DNA of 64,000 nt from Micavibrio sp. UBA2137 (GTDB lineage: Bacteria; Pseudomonadota; Alphaproteobacteria; Micavibrionales; Micavibrionaceae): positions 417,976-481,975 of the forward strand of contig DCXL01000004.1 of assembly GCA_002328415.1 (NCBI GenBank), read 5' to 3'. Below the pieces are notes generated by a model, which did no database searches, was not told the origin of the DNA, and was given only the letters and a program-made list of their open reading frames with translations. The position numbers and the translations under genes were made by a program. Shown here in pieces: positions 55,374 through 64,000 of the stretch; within the stretch, counting starts at the first letter, position 1; each line of letters opens with the position of its first letter.

Positions 55374-56120
55374 TTAAATCTGGTTATTCTTTTTGACAAA
55401 TTGTTCAGCCAAACGCAAGCGCGCATCGGGAACGCCGTGCGAATGTTGTGCAAAAACCCAGTTTTCAAGAAAAAAGCCTGTCAGCGCAAACCCTGTTTCA
55501 ATATCTTCTGGTGTTGCCGATAATTCCTCGTCACGATATTTTGATTTCAGAAATTCAGGCATAACCAGAAGCTTATCCTTATAAAGTGCGCCTGCTGATT
55601 TTGAGACAGCACGCCCGGATTTTGGGCTCACATAAAGCAAGTGATCATCCCCATTTCCAGAGGCACAGCGCGTTAAGTCAATGGCAAAGCCAAGCTCTTT
55701 CAAAAGCGCGATCTCCCACATGATATAGGCTGCAGCCCATATCTCACTATCCAATGCCTCAAAAAGAGCCAAAAGCCCGTGAAAAATTTGCGGATGATTT
55801 TCGCGCTCGGGGATGGCGCGTTCACATAAATGACAGGCGGAAATAACCGCCATCAACTTCAACCGCTCATCAATATAATGACCTGACCAATTCTTGATGC
55901 TTTCCAACTTGAAGTGTCCCAACTGGTCATCAGATTTTGCCTGCCAATGCGCATGCACATGGTGTCCCAGTTCGGAAAAAATTTTATTTTTAGAGGAACC
56001 TGCCCCATGCAGAAAGCCTGCATGCTTACCCTGTCCCTCTGTCATAAGGGTCAACACCGCCCCATTTTCACCATGGGGACGCGCCAGCAAAACAATTCCG
56101 TTATCTGTCCAACCTTCCAT
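55374..56120 (-). CDS. recO: DNA repair protein RecO
   Basis: RecO loads RecA on SSB-coated DNA with RecF and RecR. About 248 residues: the OB fold at the start (MEGWTDNGIVLLARPHGENGAVLTLMTEGQG), and the helical domain with AAYIMWEIALLKELGFAIDLTRCA and GDDHLLYVSPKSGRAVS. The ATG at 56120 is preferred. recJ lies at 19265. Confidence 0.92.
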   Translation of the reverse strand: MEGWTDNGIVLLARPHGENGAVLTLMTEGQGKHAGFLHGAGSSKNKIFSELGHHVHAHWQAKSDDQLGHFKLESIKNWSGHYIDERLKLMAVISACHLCERAIPERENHPQIFHGLLALFEALDSEIWAAAYIMWEIALLKELGFAIDLTRCASGNGDDHLLYVSPKSGRAVSKSAGALYKDKLLVMPEFLKSKYRDEELSATPEDIETGFALTGFFLENWVFAQHSHGVPDARLRLAEQFVKKNNQI

Positions 56121-56179
56121 GAAGATAAGCATAACGAATAATCAGGTTTTGAAAACGGCAGGAGATGAATAAAAGCGCG

Positions 56180-56707
56180 TTATACAGCGACTTTTTTCTT
56201 TTGAATTTTAATCACATCATCATAGGGCAGACACGGTGTCTGCTTACTCAGTCGATCCAGTAATTCTTCACTGGTTTCTTCCATGAAAGGATGTACCCAA
56301 TCTTTTGCGATATGGCTTATCGGATTGAGGAATTGTGCAAGCGTATGAAGTTGCGGATATGGCAGGCTCATGAACGCATTTTTGGTAACTTCCTCATTAT
56401 AGGAAAGCAAAAGCAATTCGCACGCATAAGGCGCGTTTAGTCGCGTTGAGATTTTACCCATATCGATTTCGATGTCTTTGAGAAGTGCAAGGAACGGAAC
56501 AGGATAAAGTTGCGTTTTGACACAAAGAACTTGGCTTAAGGCTAATTCGTCCAAGCTGGATTGTTTGGGGTCACCCGTAACCCAAATATCAGAAGCTTTT
56601 ATAATCTCAATCTCTGAACCTTTAAGCTTCTGTCTTGCCTTGGACAGTGCATCGACAGGACCACCGTGCCGACTTTGATATTGAGCTTCTAACCCAATTA
56701 AAATCAT
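56180..56707 (-). CDS. FolK/HPPK-fold protein lacking catalytic residues
   Basis: The 175 residues follow the plan of 6-hydroxymethyl-7,8-dihydropterin pyrophosphokinase: ILIGLEAQYQSRHGGP at the start, LALLKDIEIDMGK in the middle, then LPYPQLHTLAQFLNPISHIAKDWVHP at the end. At the signature, R-x-x-D-[LIV]-D has become Y94-A-C-E97-L-L99, so the Arg and both metal-binding Asp are lost. The protein is probably not an active pyrophosphokinase. No folate genes are near. Confidence 0.7.
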   Translation of the reverse strand: MILIGLEAQYQSRHGGPVDALSKARQKLKGSEIEIIKASDIWVTGDPKQSSLDELALSQVLCVKTQLYPVPFLALLKDIEIDMGKISTRLNAPYACELLLLSYNEEVTKNAFMSLPYPQLHTLAQFLNPISHIAKDWVHPFMEETSEELLDRLSKQTPCLPYDDVIKIQKKKVAV

Positions 56708-56779
56708 GTCTACGCTTCCCGCTAATTTTTATATTAGCTAAACGTACTATAAAAAATGAAAAAATGCAAAGTTTTTAAA

Positions 56780-57355
56780 TTACCAACTTCTGACAGCGCC
56801 AGAATCGACGTGAACAAAGCCTGACTTACGGTAATATCCAACGCCACCTGCACGCAGGCTTTTGGCAATATCTCTTACGCGCGAGGCACTCACATCATCC
56901 ATGCGGATATCAACGGCCTGCCCTGACATATGCAGGGATTGCTTGGCAACTTTACCACTGGCCTTACTTAACATTTTATTGGTTTTAGGAGAGCGGTAGC
57001 CAGAGAGAACCTTCAGCGGCTTTGTTGAACCAGACATGCGATGCACTGCAACGGCAATATCAATAACACGCGGGTCAATTGGAAAAATATCATTCGTACG
57101 GTGATCACGAAGCGTATAGTTAATGCGCTCAAACGCCTCTGGCAAATATTGATTACCGACACGGTAAAGACCAGAAAAGCTTTCATGTGTGTGCGTATTA
57201 AATACCTCAAAGCTGTAACGCCCATCAGGTGCGGCAGCCATAACAGGATTTACACCAACCGCTGAAACAAGTGCCGCAGCAGAAAGTGTAAGAGAGCCCT
57301 TTAAAAGAGCGCGGCGATTGAAATCCTTATCATTAAGAAGATCTTCAAGAGACAT
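56780..57355 (-). CDS. YcbK-family M15 peptidase (DUF882), Tat-type signal
   Basis: A 191-residue exported protein. The start has a twin-arginine-like RRALLKG followed by a hydrophobic stretch and an AMA-type cleavage area. The zinc-binding M15A fold shows SGYRSPKTN, HMSGQAVDIR and FVHVDSG, giving two His and one Asp ligand. Family members are D-Ala-type endopeptidases of peptidoglycan. A terminator and a 246-bp gap separate it from the upstream L,D-transpeptidase gene. Confidence 0.88.
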   Translation of the reverse strand: MSLEDLLNDKDFNRRALLKGSLTLSAAALVSAVGVNPVMAAAPDGRYSFEVFNTHTHESFSGLYRVGNQYLPEAFERINYTLRDHRTNDIFPIDPRVIDIAVAVHRMSGSTKPLKVLSGYRSPKTNKMLSKASGKVAKQSLHMSGQAVDIRMDDVSASRVRDIAKSLRAGGVGYYRKSGFVHVDSGAVRSW

Positions 57356-57560
57356 ATATTTTGTACCCGTAAACTTTATAAATTTATTTTTTTGGTGAAA
57401 TAATCGTCATAAGAAATATGAGAGACGACCTTTTTTAGTATTACAATAAACTGTTAACCATTCGTAAAATTTAGATAAACATCGTGAGGAAATTCACGTG
57501 CTGTGTGAAAACACTTCTTTAAGTTATCAAAAACTATCCCCATTACGCAAGCATTGTGCA

Positions 57561-57598
57561 TAAAAAATATGGAACTTTTTCTAAAAGACTTTCCATAT
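57561..57598 (-). terminator. Terminator of the L,D-transpeptidase gene
   Basis: ATATGGAA and TTCCATAT form a perfect but AT-rich stem with a 16-base loop, followed on the minus strand by TTTTTT. It lies just after the stop at 57602. The rest of the gap to 57356 holds no other gene that I can see. Confidence 0.6.
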
Positions 57599-57601
57599 AA
57601 A

Positions 57602-59239
57602 CTAAAGGGCTTGCGGTAACGCAATCTCTTTATGAGTTTTTAAGGCGTTCACAAGCTGGGCATCCCAATCATAAATATCAGGGCTAAAGATTAAATCACC
57701 GCGATCATCTAACCAAATACTTTGATAGATAAGGAATACAGGAAACTTATTTGCTGCAACTATATCGCGCATCTTTCCCGCCTCTAATAATTCCTGAACA
57801 TATGTTGGTGACCAGTTCGGATTATCTTTTAAGATAAAATTGGCAATTGCTTGGGGGCGCGACATACGAACGCACCCAGAGCTAAGTGCACGTGCGGAAC
57901 GTCCAAACAAATCACTGCTGTTAGTATCATGCAGAAAGATATCATAACGATTGGGCATCAACACCCGAATTGATCCAAGCGGGTTATTCGCACCAGCCTC
58001 TTGCACAATACGAATGGATCGACGTTCTGACTCCGTCATAGCCGCCCAATCAAGCGAGTCCGATGGCAATTCAAGTGCATCCGCGCCCCACCCTGCATAA
58101 AATTTGACGTTTTTATCATCAAGATAATAAGGGTTCTCAATCAGTTTAGGAATATAATCCTCGTTACGAATAGTCTTGGGAACAGTCCATGTCGGATTAA
58201 AACGCACGCCAGTGACCTTGGCCTCGAAAGCCTCAGTCTCGCGTCCACGACGCCCAACAACAACGGGCATCTCCTCAACAATTTGCCCATCTTCAACAGC
58301 CCATAATGTTTGTGCTGGGATATTCACAACAATATATTTATTTGGCTTTTCAGGGTTAAGCCAACGAAGACGCTCCAAATTGGCAATAATCTGGTCAATT
58401 TTATCCATGCGCGAACGATTAAGCGCGCGTAGGGTTTGCTCACCAATCAACCCATCAGGGCGCAGACCATTCTCATGCTGAAATGTCATAATGCCACGAA
58501 TAAGCGCATCATCGTAACTATCATTATAAGGATCAGCCTTCATGCCTAAGCGATAACGAATATTGTGAACAACACCATGCCTATCACCTGGGCGTAGTGT
58601 CCCGTTTATGCGAATGGGCAGGACATGCTCCATTGGGTCAGGCTCGTCCAACTCGTCAATGCGAGACACCAATTCCTTTTGCAAAAGCTTATAGAGTTTG
58701 CTTTGAGGCGCAAAAGCTTCTAATGCCTCACCTGTATCGCGTTCGGCACTGACAAAACTTAAAATCGCATTGGCAGAAGAAGGACGACGCCACGAGGCAG
58801 AGCTTTGGCCAATCTCATTTGGGGCAACACGCATACCTGTCATGTCACGTCCATAACGCACAATAGCCGCCGAAATCATAACATCAAGGGGCGCTTTATC
58901 CGCTTCATGTTCGCTCTGCAACAATTCAAAAAGTGTGCGTGTCAGGTATTTATTTTTATTAAGCCCATGCTGCCAAGCATCTTCAAAAGCAGAAATCACG
59001 GCTTCCTGTGAACGGTCATTTTGCCAGACAGGTTCATAATTGCGCGCCGCATAAAATTCAACAAAACTCGCCTTGTCTTCAATTGGCAACTCTGCGATGA
59101 CATCGCGGGTTAACAAGGTTGCAATATCAGCGGCAATCTGGCTTTGCGGATTACTTTGAGGTGGTGTTTGCGCTTGGACTAATGACGAAAATGTCACAAG
59201 CATGACGCAGACAATAATGTGAAAGATTTTTAAGATCAT
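57602..59239 (-). CDS. L,D-transpeptidase, YcbB-like
   Basis: A 545-residue periplasmic enzyme that makes 3-3 crosslinks in peptidoglycan or attaches lipoprotein. A Sec signal is at MILKIFHIIVCVMLVTFSSLVQA. A scaffold region and a PG-binding-1 repeat (FQHENGLRPDGLIGEQTLRALN) precede the YkuD domain, whose His is in FLHDTNSS and catalytic Cys in SSGCVRMSRP. Its ATG overlaps the preceding PH-domain gene's stop by 4 bp, so it is translationally coupled to it. Confidence 0.9.
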   Translation of the reverse strand: MILKIFHIIVCVMLVTFSSLVQAQTPPQSNPQSQIAADIATLLTRDVIAELPIEDKASFVEFYAARNYEPVWQNDRSQEAVISAFEDAWQHGLNKNKYLTRTLFELLQSEHEADKAPLDVMISAAIVRYGRDMTGMRVAPNEIGQSSASWRRPSSANAILSFVSAERDTGEALEAFAPQSKLYKLLQKELVSRIDELDEPDPMEHVLPIRINGTLRPGDRHGVVHNIRYRLGMKADPYNDSYDDALIRGIMTFQHENGLRPDGLIGEQTLRALNRSRMDKIDQIIANLERLRWLNPEKPNKYIVVNIPAQTLWAVEDGQIVEEMPVVVGRRGRETEAFEAKVTGVRFNPTWTVPKTIRNEDYIPKLIENPYYLDDKNVKFYAGWGADALELPSDSLDWAAMTESERRSIRIVQEAGANNPLGSIRVLMPNRYDIFLHDTNSSDLFGRSARALSSGCVRMSRPQAIANFILKDNPNWSPTYVQELLEAGKMRDIVAANKFPVFLIYQSIWLDDRGDLIFSPDIYDWDAQLVNALKTHKEIALPQAL

Positions 59240-59733
59240 GAGCGATTATTTTTATCAGCACGGTAGAGGACTTCATCCAGTATATCACGAAAGGCCACCG
59301 CATTTGCAACAAAGGGCACGGCTATTGAGCGTGTGCCTGTTCCACGAATGGCCACAATCCCATACCCCAAAAACTGCCCGATTAGGGTACGCTTGACTTC
59401 CACGCTCTCAATGGATGAAAAGCGAATTTGAATTGTATCCAAATTCATTATACCAAAACGCACAATGACACGGTGGTTTGTTAATATTAAAAGCAGGAAT
59501 TTGCGCGTTAATGCTGCCATCACAAACATCACGAAGGTCACAAAGCCTAAAAAGACACCTAACTGCCACGCCTTCAAACCGATCACAATCGCAAGTACAA
59601 GAACGGCAAAGGCCTTCCAATAAATACCCGATGAAATTACACCTTCGGCAATAATTGTCTCATCTTCACGCAACGATAACTCCGCATAGCGCGGCGAGCG
59701 TGGCATAGATGAGTGTTGAGGTGCTGTTGTCAT
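59236..59733 (-). CDS. PH-domain membrane protein (bPH_2)
   Basis: A 165-residue protein with two membrane helices (about residues 36-75) followed by a bacterial PH domain: LILTNHRVIVRFGIMNLDTIQIRFSSIESVEVKR and GYGIVAIRGTGTRSIAVPFVAN. The family is often called DUF304/YdbT-like; the function is unclear. It overlaps the L,D-transpeptidase start and the previous PH gene by 4 bp each. Confidence 0.85.
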   Translation of the reverse strand: MTTAPQHSSMPRSPRYAELSLREDETIIAEGVISSGIYWKAFAVLVLAIVIGLKAWQLGVFLGFVTFVMFVMAALTRKFLLLILTNHRVIVRFGIMNLDTIQIRFSSIESVEVKRTLIGQFLGYGIVAIRGTGTRSIAVPFVANAVAFRDILDEVLYRADKNNRS

Positions 59734-60293
59734 TTAATATCGCTATTTAAGTCTCTGGCTTTCTCAATGGCTTTGCGGATAATGATGGGCCGCGCGAGTG
59801 CTGGCAAAATAATATTCCCAACGCCCATACCGTGGACGCGCACACGACCATAATCAAAAATACGCCCCAAAATACCTTGAAGAAAATCAACGCTTTCGAT
59901 GCGGTCGATACGCATTTCGATAACCGCACGTGCGACAAGGCCCCGCTTGTAAATCATACGGAGATTGGTAATCGCAATTTCCGTTGTCGCCTTTGTCACC
60001 ATCATCTGGGCAAAACGCAAGACACCAAACAGGAAGAATAAAAATGCGACCAACTTGATGGCAGGATGAAGCGCACGAAATGTATCAAACAGACCCGCAT
60101 CTGGGGCTAAGGCGTAACCACCTAGATTAATGCCAAACTTTGATTGAAAGTGAAGCGAACCGAAAATAATCATGAACGCCAGAAAAACACCCATAAACAT
60201 CTGGAAAAACGCAACGACATCATACATCCAGTGAAACTGTCCGATGTGAATAATTTTTTCTTTATCCGCGAGGGACTGTTGCACATAGAGCAT
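59730..60293 (-). CDS. PH-domain membrane protein (bPH_2), second copy
   Basis: The 187-residue protein has the same plan as its neighbour: two membrane segments, then a PH domain with IAITNLRMIYKRGLVARAVIEMRIDRIESVDF and GRVRVHGMGVGNIILPALARP. The pair are diverged paralogues. It starts 3 bp after the phosphofructokinase stop, so four genes probably share one mRNA. Confidence 0.85.
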   Translation of the reverse strand: MLYVQQSLADKEKIIHIGQFHWMYDVVAFFQMFMGVFLAFMIIFGSLHFQSKFGINLGGYALAPDAGLFDTFRALHPAIKLVAFLFFLFGVLRFAQMMVTKATTEIAITNLRMIYKRGLVARAVIEMRIDRIESVDFLQGILGRIFDYGRVRVHGMGVGNIILPALARPIIIRKAIEKARDLNSDIK

Positions 60294-60296
60294 GGA

Positions 60297-61376
60297 TTAA
60301 TCTTCTCCAAATGAAATGCCAAGTAACTTGGCGGTTTTTACGAGTGTATCATTGGGATCGACATCTTGGTAGGCGGCAATCGCATCTTCAATCGCAACAT
60401 CCACAACTGTTCTATGTTGCCAAGCTACCATACGGCCAAACTTACCCTCTGCAATTAAATCAACGGCCTTAACGCCAAAGGCCGAGGCAAGAAGCCTGTC
60501 ATTATATGTAGGCGAGCTACCACGTTGCACATGCCCCAAAACGGTCACACGTGTTTCCGCACCAGTCAGCTCGGCAATACGCGCGCCAACATAATTCCCG
60601 ATACCTCCATAACGCTTTTCACCACCAGAATAAGTGACCTCAAATTTCTCACCCTTCTCAGTTTTAAGCGCCTCGGACACAACAACAAGGGCAAAGTTAC
60701 GGCCACCCTCCATCACATCCTTAATTTTCTTGGCGACTTTCTCCATCTTGTAAGAAATCTCAGGGATAAGAATAACATCCGCACCACCTGCAATCCCCGC
60801 GTGAAGTGCAATATGCCCTGCGTCACGACCCATCACTTCCAATACCATCACACGGTCATGAGAGGCCGCCGTAGGTTGCAAGCGGTCAAGCGCCTCGGTC
60901 GCAACTGAGACTGCCGTATCAAACCCAACAGATGTTTCGGTTTTGCCAATGTCATTATCAATTGTTTTAGGAATACCAACCATGTTGATACCCCCCTTCT
61001 CAGCCAGCTTTTTCAAAATGGCAAAGCTACCGTCGCCACCGATTGTGACAACAGCGTCCAGATTAAGCTCTTTAAATCCCGCGACAATTTCATCCGAGCG
61101 GTCTTTTTTCGTGCCATCAGGCATGGGGAAATCAAAAGGATTACCTTTATTGGTTGTCCCGAGAAGCGTACCGCCCATGCGCATCACATTGCCGTCAAAT
61201 TCATTAGGATCCAAAACCTTGTATTGAGGTGGCTTTTGAAGAAGGCCATGCGTGCCATCTAAAATGCCAACAACCTCCCAACCACGAATATTTGCGCTAT
61301 GTACAACAGCGCGAATTACAGCATTTAATCCCGCACAATCGCCGCCACTTGTTAAAATTCCAATACGTTTTGTCAT
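60297..61376 (-). CDS. 6-phosphofructokinase, mixed-substrate group
   Basis: Phosphorylates fructose 6-phosphate. The 359 residues have TSGGDCAGLNAVIRA, GGDGS at 113-117, PKTIDND with the catalytic Asp140, and VLGHVQRGSSP. GGDGS (Gly116) indicates ATP as donor, while Lys137 in PKTIDND is typical of pyrophosphate-using enzymes; this mix is known in the group III PFKs, several of which use ATP. The membrane pyrophosphatase in the window does not decide the donor. Confidence 0.88.
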   Translation of the reverse strand: MTKRIGILTSGGDCAGLNAVIRAVVHSANIRGWEVVGILDGTHGLLQKPPQYKVLDPNEFDGNVMRMGGTLLGTTNKGNPFDFPMPDGTKKDRSDEIVAGFKELNLDAVVTIGGDGSFAILKKLAEKGGINMVGIPKTIDNDIGKTETSVGFDTAVSVATEALDRLQPTAASHDRVMVLEVMGRDAGHIALHAGIAGGADVILIPEISYKMEKVAKKIKDVMEGGRNFALVVVSEALKTEKGEKFEVTYSGGEKRYGGIGNYVGARIAELTGAETRVTVLGHVQRGSSPTYNDRLLASAFGVKAVDLIAEGKFGRMVAWQHRTVVDVAIEDAIAAYQDVDPNDTLVKTAKLLGISFGED

Positions 61377-61511
61377 TTTTTTCCTGAAATTAGCGTTAAA
61401 TCATTAAAATCGAACTTATAAAAGCAATAGAAATTTGGTAAACTATTTGTCCATAAAGGAAAAGATTAAAATAATATCTTATACTTTTCAAAAATAGAGT
61501 ATAGAGGACAC

Positions 61512-61712
61512 ATGGAAGACGAAGAAGCCCTACGCGAAAAACTCGCCGAATTAATTGTTGAACATAAGGCGATGGACGCTGCAATCTCGAATCTTTCAGA
61601 GAGCTCGGTTGTGGATGCATTGCAGCTGCAACGCTTGAAAAAGCGGAAACTTCAACTCAAAGACATGATCCGCACAATTGAAAGCCAGCTTGTGCCCGAC
61701 ATTATCGCTTAA
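61512..61712 (+). CDS. YdcH family protein (DUF465)
   Basis: A 66-residue, highly charged coiled-coil protein: [18 protein letters not shown], then [20 protein letters not shown], the form of the small DUF465/YdcH family. Its function is unknown. It is divergent from the phosphofructokinase across 135 bp and is followed at 23 bp by purE. Confidence 0.85.
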   Translation: MEDEEALREKLAELIVEHKAMDAAISNLSESSVVDALQLQRLKKRKLQLKDMIRTIESQLVPDIIA

Positions 61713-61735
61713 ACTTTCTCAAGGATATATCTCTT

Positions 61736-62236
61736 ATGACACACGCACACGACGCCCCTCTGGTAAGTGTAATTATGGGCTCTCAAAGCGATTGGAAAAC
61801 AATGAAACAGACTCATGCTATTCTGGAGGGTCTGGATATTCCCCATGAATGCAAAATCGTATCGGCCCATCGCACACCTGACCGCCTTGTCAACTTTGCC
61901 AAAAGTGCACGCGAGCGTGGTATACAGGTGATTATTGCAGGTGCTGGTGGGGCTGCGCATTTGCCCGGTATGGTGGCCTCAATGACATCTATTCCAGTCC
62001 TTGGTGTTCCCATTAAATCAAAGGCGTTAAAGGGTATGGATAGCCTTTTATCGATTGTCCAAATGCCTGGCGGTATTCCTGTAGGTACACTTGCTATTGG
62101 CGAGGCTGGCGCAAAAAATGCAGCTCTGCTTGCCGCAAGTATCCTAGCCAATCACGATAATGTTATTCGCACAAAACTCGACACGTGGCGTGCCGAGCAA
62201 ACAGATGCCGTTAAAGAACATCCAGAAGATGATTGA
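61736..62236 (+). CDS. purE: N5-carboxyaminoimidazole ribonucleotide mutase
   Basis: Purine-synthesis enzyme that moves the carboxyl group of N5-CAIR to CAIR. The 166 residues carry [28 protein letters not shown] with the active-site His, and [11 protein letters not shown]. It is the class I type that requires PurK, encoded 3 bp downstream. It stops in TGA. Confidence 0.96.
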   Translation: MTHAHDAPLVSVIMGSQSDWKTMKQTHAILEGLDIPHECKIVSAHRTPDRLVNFAKSARERGIQVIIAGAGGAAHLPGMVASMTSIPVLGVPIKSKALKGMDSLLSIVQMPGGIPVGTLAIGEAGAKNAALLAASILANHDNVIRTKLDTWRAEQTDAVKEHPEDD

Positions 62237-62239
62237 GCA

Positions 62240-63304
62240 ATGACAGACAAGCCCTTTCAAACATTAGGTATTTTAGGTGGCGGACAATTAGGCCGCATGA
62301 GCGCAGTTGCCGCATCCCGCCTTGGTATTAAATGTGTGGTTTACACAGATGGCGAAGATCACCCCGCTTCACATGTTGCTGCCAAAACCTACGTTGGCGC
62401 TTATGATGATGCTGAAAAGCTCAAGGCCTTTGCGCAGGACGTGGATGTTGTCACCTATGAATTTGAAAACATTCCACTTGAAACGCTTGAAATACTCTCA
62501 AAACTAAAGCCAATTTATCCTGATCATAAACTGCTTGAAGTTGCCCAAAATCGTATCGCAGAAAAAACATATTTGAACGCGATTTCTATTCCGACAACAC
62601 GCTGGATGAAAATTGAAACAGCCGCCGATTTGAAAAAATGTTTCTCCGAATGGGACTGTGAAAACCTTATTATTAAAACGACACGTTTCGGTTATGATGG
62701 CAAGGGGCAGGCTAAAATTAAAAAGTCAGATGATCTTGATAAGGCCATCACACAATTTGGAGACCAAGAGCTTATCGCAGAGGAAATTGTCGATTTTGAA
62801 TGCGAGATTTCGGTTATCGTTGCACGTGATAAGGATGGCCATGTCGAGACCTATGGTCCTGTCGAAAACGAGCATAAAAACCACATTCTCTCTGTAAGCA
62901 AATGCCCAACACACATCCCCTCGCCCATAAAGGTGCGCGCTGCAGTGCTGACTGAAAAACTGGCAAGCGAACTGAATTTACGCGGTGTGCTCACACTCGA
63001 ATTTTTTGTGACGAAGGATGGGCAGTTGCTAGCCAATGAAATTGCGCCGCGCACACATAATTCAGGGCACTGGACAATTGATGCCTGCACCGTAAGCCAG
63101 TTTGAAAATCATGTGCGCACGGTATGCGGCTTACCCGTTGGCATGCCCATACAACACAGCAATGCCCGCATGATTAACCTGATTGGTGATGATGTAGAGG
63201 ATGTTGCTGGTTATCTCTCACAACCCAAAACATGCGTGCATCTTTACGGCAAAGCCGAAACACGCGCAGGGCGCAAGATGGGGCACGTTACGATTTTAGC
63301 GTAA
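62240..63304 (+). CDS. purK: N5-carboxyaminoimidazole ribonucleotide synthase
   Basis: An ATP-grasp enzyme that carboxylates AIR using bicarbonate. The 354 residues include the start GILGGGQLGRM, ATP-grasp strands LIIKTTRFGYDGKGQ and the C-terminal NEIAPRTHNSGHWT. It works in series with PurE. Its end overlaps the convergent murQ-like gene by 17 bp. Confidence 0.95.
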   Translation: MTDKPFQTLGILGGGQLGRMSAVAASRLGIKCVVYTDGEDHPASHVAAKTYVGAYDDAEKLKAFAQDVDVVTYEFENIPLETLEILSKLKPIYPDHKLLEVAQNRIAEKTYLNAISIPTTRWMKIETAADLKKCFSEWDCENLIIKTTRFGYDGKGQAKIKKSDDLDKAITQFGDQELIAEEIVDFECEISVIVARDKDGHVETYGPVENEHKNHILSVSKCPTHIPSPIKVRAAVLTEKLASELNLRGVLTLEFFVTKDGQLLANEIAPRTHNSGHWTIDACTVSQFENHVRTVCGLPVGMPIQHSNARMINLIGDDVEDVAGYLSQPKTCVHLYGKAETRAGRKMGHVTILA

Positions 63305-64000
63305 AGCTCGCCTCAATCGCGCGAGAAGATTTATTCTCATGTGCTTTCAGAAAAGCATCCATCTCCTCAAACGCAACGCCGTTTAAATGCAAAATCGCTT
63401 TGGATACACTCGCATCTCCATAAAGCGTCTTAGTTTGCGCAAGCGCCTTGCGCACAACCTCTTCAGAACAACCAGTAATCTCTTTCACAATGCGCTCAGC
63501 ACGCTCCACTAACTTCTCGCAAAAGAGTTTCACATCCACCATGTACCCATCATAGACATGTCCCATCAGTGTCATTGCAGCCGAAGTCGAAACATTCAGC
63601 ACAACTTTGTGTGCTGTCCCTGCACCCAGTCGTGTTAATTTACCACCAGGTTCTTTCGAGGATTTAAGGTAAACAGGATAGTCAACAAGCGAGAGCAATT
63701 CGCCCGCCTCATCATTGGTAAAACCAATTGTCGGGATATCTTCGCGTGCAAATAAAGTCGCCAACACATTAGTAAACGTTGTTTTCCCGCTGACCGATCC
63801 CAGAATTGCGATATCATTTTCAGTGGCCTGAAAATGTTCAAAAAGCGACCACGCATATTCATTTTGGTCAGACACTTCCATGTAATCACGCAAAAGTGCG
63901 TCATGGCCTCCAAGAATTCCTGAATGCGACCGCGATGTTGGAAACCCAAATGTGGGGTAAAGTTCAGCCAGTTCCTGAACCAAGGCACGCGCCGTTGTAC
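63288..64000 (-). CDS. murQ: N-acetylmuramic acid 6-phosphate etherase (MurQ-like), 5' end outside
   Basis: The frame is open at the window edge, so the start and the N-terminal part are missing. The SIS fold is visible: the phosphate loop DIAILGSVSGKTT, then KLTRLGAGTAHKVVLNVSTSAAM and YMVDVKLFCEKLVERAERIVKE. MurQ cleaves the lactyl ether of MurNAc-6-phosphate to recycle cell wall. The second half fits MurQ well; the SGR loop reads SGK and part of the fold is less typical, so a related SIS enzyme remains possible. Confidence 0.75.
   Translation of the reverse strand, partial: TTARALVQELAELYPTFGFPTSRSHSGILGGHDALLRDYMEVSDQNEYAWSLFEHFQATENDIAILGSVSGKTTFTNVLATLFAREDIPTIGFTNDEAGELLSLVDYPVYLKSSKEPGGKLTRLGAGTAHKVVLNVSTSAAMTLMGHVYDGYMVDVKLFCEKLVERAERIVKEITGCSEEVVRKALAQTKTLYGDASVSKAILHLNGVAFEEMDAFLKAHENKSSRAIEASFTLKS

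Noticed and set aside
1..64000. CRISPR arrays, insertion sequences, prophage or rRNA genes
   Set aside because: No regularly spaced repeats, transposase or integrase motifs, phage structural genes or rRNA sequences were seen.

Overview
The window reads as a chromosomal segment of an alphaproteobacterium with a moderately AT-rich genome. The evidence is conserved gene order: tig-clpP-lon-hupB, bamE / UQCC-type chaperone / yceD-rpmF-plsX-fabH-ihfA-merR, nrdR-rib-nusB, glyA-rpiB, an LdtR-type MarR regulator, and an H+-type membrane pyrophosphatase. The cell is Gram-negative (LptD, BamE, several lipoproteins). It is probably flagellated (MotA, MotB, FliL) and has aerobic and acyl-CoA catabolic capacity (glutaryl-CoA dehydrogenase, 3-hydroxyisobutyryl-CoA hydrolase). 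I cannot place the genus. The standard code applies: lon, recJ and purE end in TGA.

Layout. 1-5.6 kb (minus): a cut tRNA-Val, hupB, lon, clpP and tig, then tRNA-Leu and tRNA-His. 5.7-11.5 kb: glnA, an exported protein, an acyl-CoA thioesterase, parE and a lipoprotein. 11.5-23.5 kb (minus): a coiled-coil membrane protein, an SLC13/RCK transporter, lptD, a DEAD-box helicase, a sodium:solute symporter, recJ, a YhhQ-type queuosine-precursor transporter, glpX and a lipoprotein. 23.5-27.1 kb: an aldo/keto reductase, rpsI, rplM, cutA, two small exported or membrane proteins and tRNA-Pro. 27.1-33.4 kb: merR, ihfA, an inserted acidic repeat protein on the plus strand, fabH, plsX, rpmF, yceD, the UQCC chaperone gene, bamE and a lipoprotein. 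33.5-41.9 kb: hppA, a histidine phosphatase, fliL, nusB-ribH-ribB-ribE-nrdR, glyA, rpiB and a small conserved protein. 41.9-46.5 kb: gcdH, a free-standing protein with an RNA polymerase alpha-CTD-like domain, ldtR, the 3-hydroxyisobutyryl-CoA hydrolase and hemB. 46.5-53 kb: valS, motA, motB and two tandem bpt genes, the second broken by a stop. 53-64 kb: parC, recO, a degenerate FolK-like protein, two cell-wall enzymes, two PH-domain membrane proteins, a phosphofructokinase, a DUF465 protein, purE, purK and the end of a murQ-like gene.

Most genes are housekeeping. There is no phage, plasmid, CRISPR or insertion sequence. The best candidates for new biology are: (i) the alpha-CTD-like protein at 43121-43789, which keeps the spacing of the DNA-contact residues of RpoA; (ii) a HPPK-fold protein at 56180-56707 that has lost its metal ligands; (iii) tandem bpt paralogues in one frame, the second with TAA at a conserved Tyr; (iv) an acidic repeat protein splitting the fabH-ihfA cluster; and (v) repeated hairpins between nusB and fliL. 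A palindromic interspersed repeat occurs twice, and one copy creates a false upstream extension of nrdR.
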